A stretch of DNA of 56,022 bases. Origin: CAYXTW01 sp964452645. GTDB taxonomy: Bacteria > Zixibacteria > MSB-5A5 > GN15 > PGXB01. The notes beneath the pieces are model-generated. The model had not been told where the DNA came from and made no database searches. It worked only from the letters and a program-made list of their open reading frames with translations. This document shows positions 54,463 through 56,022 of the stretch, piece by piece (position 1 is the first letter of the stretch; every line of letters starts with the position of its first letter). The stretch covers positions 1-56,022 of the forward strand of contig CAYVMO010000019.1 in assembly GCA_964452645.1 (NCBI GenBank), read 5' to 3'. Position numbers and translations under genes: made by a program.

Positions 54463-55818
54463 ATGACAGCCGAAACATCAGGTGAAAAATGGCAATGGTC
54501 GGAGCTCTGGAAAAAAGAAGATTGGTGGGCCATCTGGATGGGCTTGGGGATTGTCCTGGTTGCAATCTTATTTTACTTTTCCGGAAGTTCATTGAAACCG
54601 CTGGCGGTGATGCCGCCTAAATGGCTCGGTTTCGGGACGGTTATCGATCATTTCGCCGGTGCATGGAATTGGTACTTACTGCTGTTTTTTATTTTTATGG
54701 TCATTTTCTCTGTCAGCTCCCGGATAATGGGTTTTAATCTGAAGGAATATGTGCCCGGCTTTATTTTGATTTTTCTTGGTTCACTTATAATTCTCGTTTT
54801 CAGCAAATGGAAATATGCCAGCGAATATAATCTGGAATCGCCGCTGGTGGCCCTCCTGGTGGGATTAATTATCGGCAATTCGGCCAGGATTCCGAAATGG
54901 CTCAACGCATCGCTCAGAACCGAATATTATATTAAGACCGGCATTGTACTTCTGGGGGCGACGCTGCCGCTGACTCTGATAATCGATGCCGGGCCGATAG
55001 CCTTTTTGCAGGCGACAATCGTTTCGATAGCGACCTTTCTGACAATCTGGTTCGTGGGCGTCAAGGTTTTCAAGCTTGATAAAAGATTCGCGGCGGTGAT
55101 CGGCGGCGCCGGGTCGGTGTGCGGAGTCTCCGCCGCCATCGCCATCGGCGGGGCGATCAAGGCCAAGAAAGATTATGTGGCTATTGGAATTTCAATCGTC
55201 TCGTTGTGGGCCATTGTGATGATATTCGTTTTACCCTTTGCCTGCCGGCTTCTGGGACTTCCGGCGGGAGTTTCGGGCGCCTGGATCGGGACCTCGGAAT
55301 TCGCCGATGCGGCCGGATTCGCGGCGGCCGCTTCGATTGGACATGAGGCGGCGATTCAGAGTTACACGTTGATGAAAGTCATCGGGCGCGATATCTGGAT
55401 CGGATTATGGTCGTTCTTTCTGGCCATAATTGCTTGTTATTACTGGGAAGTTTCCTCGGATCGGGAAGGCGGCATGAAATCCTCAAGAGCCATCAAGGAA
55501 GTATGGTTCAGATTTCCTAAATTCGTCATCGGTTTTTTTGCGGCATGTATCATTATGAGTTTTGTCGCCAGTGGTTTTTCGTCGTCTGATTTCTCGACGA
55601 TTTTAAAACCGAAACTGATCGCCCCGATCAAAGATTTACGGACATGGACTTTTGTTTTTACTTTTCTGTGTATCGGGTTGACGACCAGATTTAAGGAATT
55701 ATTGAAATTCGGATGGAAGCCGTTTAACGCCTTTACCTTCGGTGTGATTATTAATGTCCCTCTGGGATACATTCTCTCCACGATTATTTTTCGGGATTAC
55801 TGGGCGGCAATTAAATAG
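54463..55818 (+). CDS. YeiH/UPF0324-family putative sulfate exporter
   Basis: 451 residues with about 10-12 membrane helices. The family signature is clear: LVALLVGLIIGNSARIPKWL, then YYIKTGIVLLGATLPL, AVIGGAGSVCGVSAAIAIGGAIKAKKDYVAI, GTSEFADAAGFAAAASIGHEAA and ALTRIGRD-like TLMKVIGRDIWIG. Members are annotated as putative sulfate exporters, with little direct evidence. Being some 3 kb from the dsr-heme locus, it may handle sulfate, sulfite or another sulfur anion of that pathway; this is inference. The N-terminus is longer than usual and includes two extra helices (WAIWMGLGIVLVAILFYF and following). Confidence 0.88.
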   Translation: MTAETSGEKWQWSELWKKEDWWAIWMGLGIVLVAILFYFSGSSLKPLAVMPPKWLGFGTVIDHFAGAWNWYLLLFFIFMVIFSVSSRIMGFNLKEYVPGFILIFLGSLIILVFSKWKYASEYNLESPLVALLVGLIIGNSARIPKWLNASLRTEYYIKTGIVLLGATLPLTLIIDAGPIAFLQATIVSIATFLTIWFVGVKVFKLDKRFAAVIGGAGSVCGVSAAIAIGGAIKAKKDYVAIGISIVSLWAIVMIFVLPFACRLLGLPAGVSGAWIGTSEFADAAGFAAAASIGHEAAIQSYTLMKVIGRDIWIGLWSFFLAIIACYYWEVSSDREGGMKSSRAIKEVWFRFPKFVIGFFAACIIMSFVASGFSSSDFSTILKPKLIAPIKDLRTWTFVFTFLCIGLTTRFKELLKFGWKPFNAFTFGVIINVPLGYILSTIIFRDYWAAIK

Positions 55819-55973
55819 AGGCAATGAAGTCAAGGCTTTAGGGGCCCGAAGGCCGCCGACCGCGCGGCGAAAGAGACAGAAATATATTTAGTAGTTCTCA
55901 TAAAGATTTTCCGAAATGACAAGGATAAAAATAGAATTTGCCACTTGAATCATCTGTGCCCGGTCGATCCTCA

Positions 55974-56022
55974 GAGGCTGTCTCATAAGTGGACATATTC
56001 TGGTTTGTAAATTAATTTCACA
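55974..56022. mobile_element. possible insertion-sequence end at window edge
   Basis: GAGGCTGTCTCATAAG at 55974-55989 resembles the terminal repeats of several IS families (for example IS5- and IS1182-type ends). No transposase is visible because the window stops here. Low confidence. Confidence 0.2.

Overview
The window reads as bacterial chromosome from the FCB (Fibrobacteres-Chlorobi-Bacteroidetes) side of the tree. Three things suggest this. A short primary sigma factor lacks region 1.1. Two secreted proteins end in the NPFNP / YNILGQ / MLLLK type-A sorting domain of the type IX secretion system (T9SS). A complete dissimilatory sulfite reductase (dsr) locus carries both dsrD and a dsrL-like gene. 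A candidate phylum such as Zixibacteria would fit, but that is inference; no rRNA or other phylogenetic marker is present.

Layout. 1-5.5 kb (minus strand): a small membrane protein, panB, a REP-associated tyrosine transposase sitting between two near-identical palindromic elements, a deoxynucleoside kinase, folK, folB, an aminotransferase-fold protein whose PLP lysine position is Phe, and a class II aldolase. 5.6-8.3 kb (plus): a consensus promoter, an HtrA/DegP protease and the primary sigma factor, closed by a bidirectional terminator. 8.3-12.5 kb: a SEC-C protein with a candidate PD-(D/E)xK nuclease, a zinc-finger/RsbU-type phosphatase and a SixA-like phosphatase. 12.6-16.6 kb (minus): a heterodimeric ABC exporter preceded by a leader with a 25-codon ORF, a terminator and a mutually exclusive antiterminator. 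16.6-22.4 kb: a T9SS cargo protein, a repeat protein, a small envelope protein and a transmembrane Ser/Thr kinase. 22.5-27 kb: an overlapping flippase / PHP / ATP-grasp / polysaccharide deacetylase cassette. 27-32 kb: four tandem paralogous pseudopilin-like proteins with large passenger domains.

32.6-51.7 kb (plus) is the core of the window: dsrA-dsrB-dsrD-dsrN-dsrL-like-dsrC-RsbRD_N protein-dsrM-dsrK-dsrJ-dsrO-dsrP, a rhodanese-tailed flavin disulfide reductase, then hemA-sirC-hemC-cobA/hemD-hemB. One locus therefore encodes sulfite reductase, its siroheme-amidating enzyme, its sulfur carrier, the membrane electron-transfer complex, and most of the route from glutamyl-tRNA to siroheme (hemL is not here). 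No sat, aprAB or qmo genes are seen, so the direction of sulfur metabolism cannot be settled from the window. The last 4 kb hold a frameshifted FG-GAP/T9SS protein, a copy of a dispersed repeat also present at 10.6 kb, and a YeiH-family putative sulfate exporter.

The strongest candidate for something undescribed is the attenuator-like leader of the ABC exporter (about 16.36-16.61 kb), which resembles in logic the bmrB-bmrCD system of Bacillus. Next are the four-gene pseudopilin/passenger cluster and the RAYT-REP pair inside a folate/pantothenate gene run.
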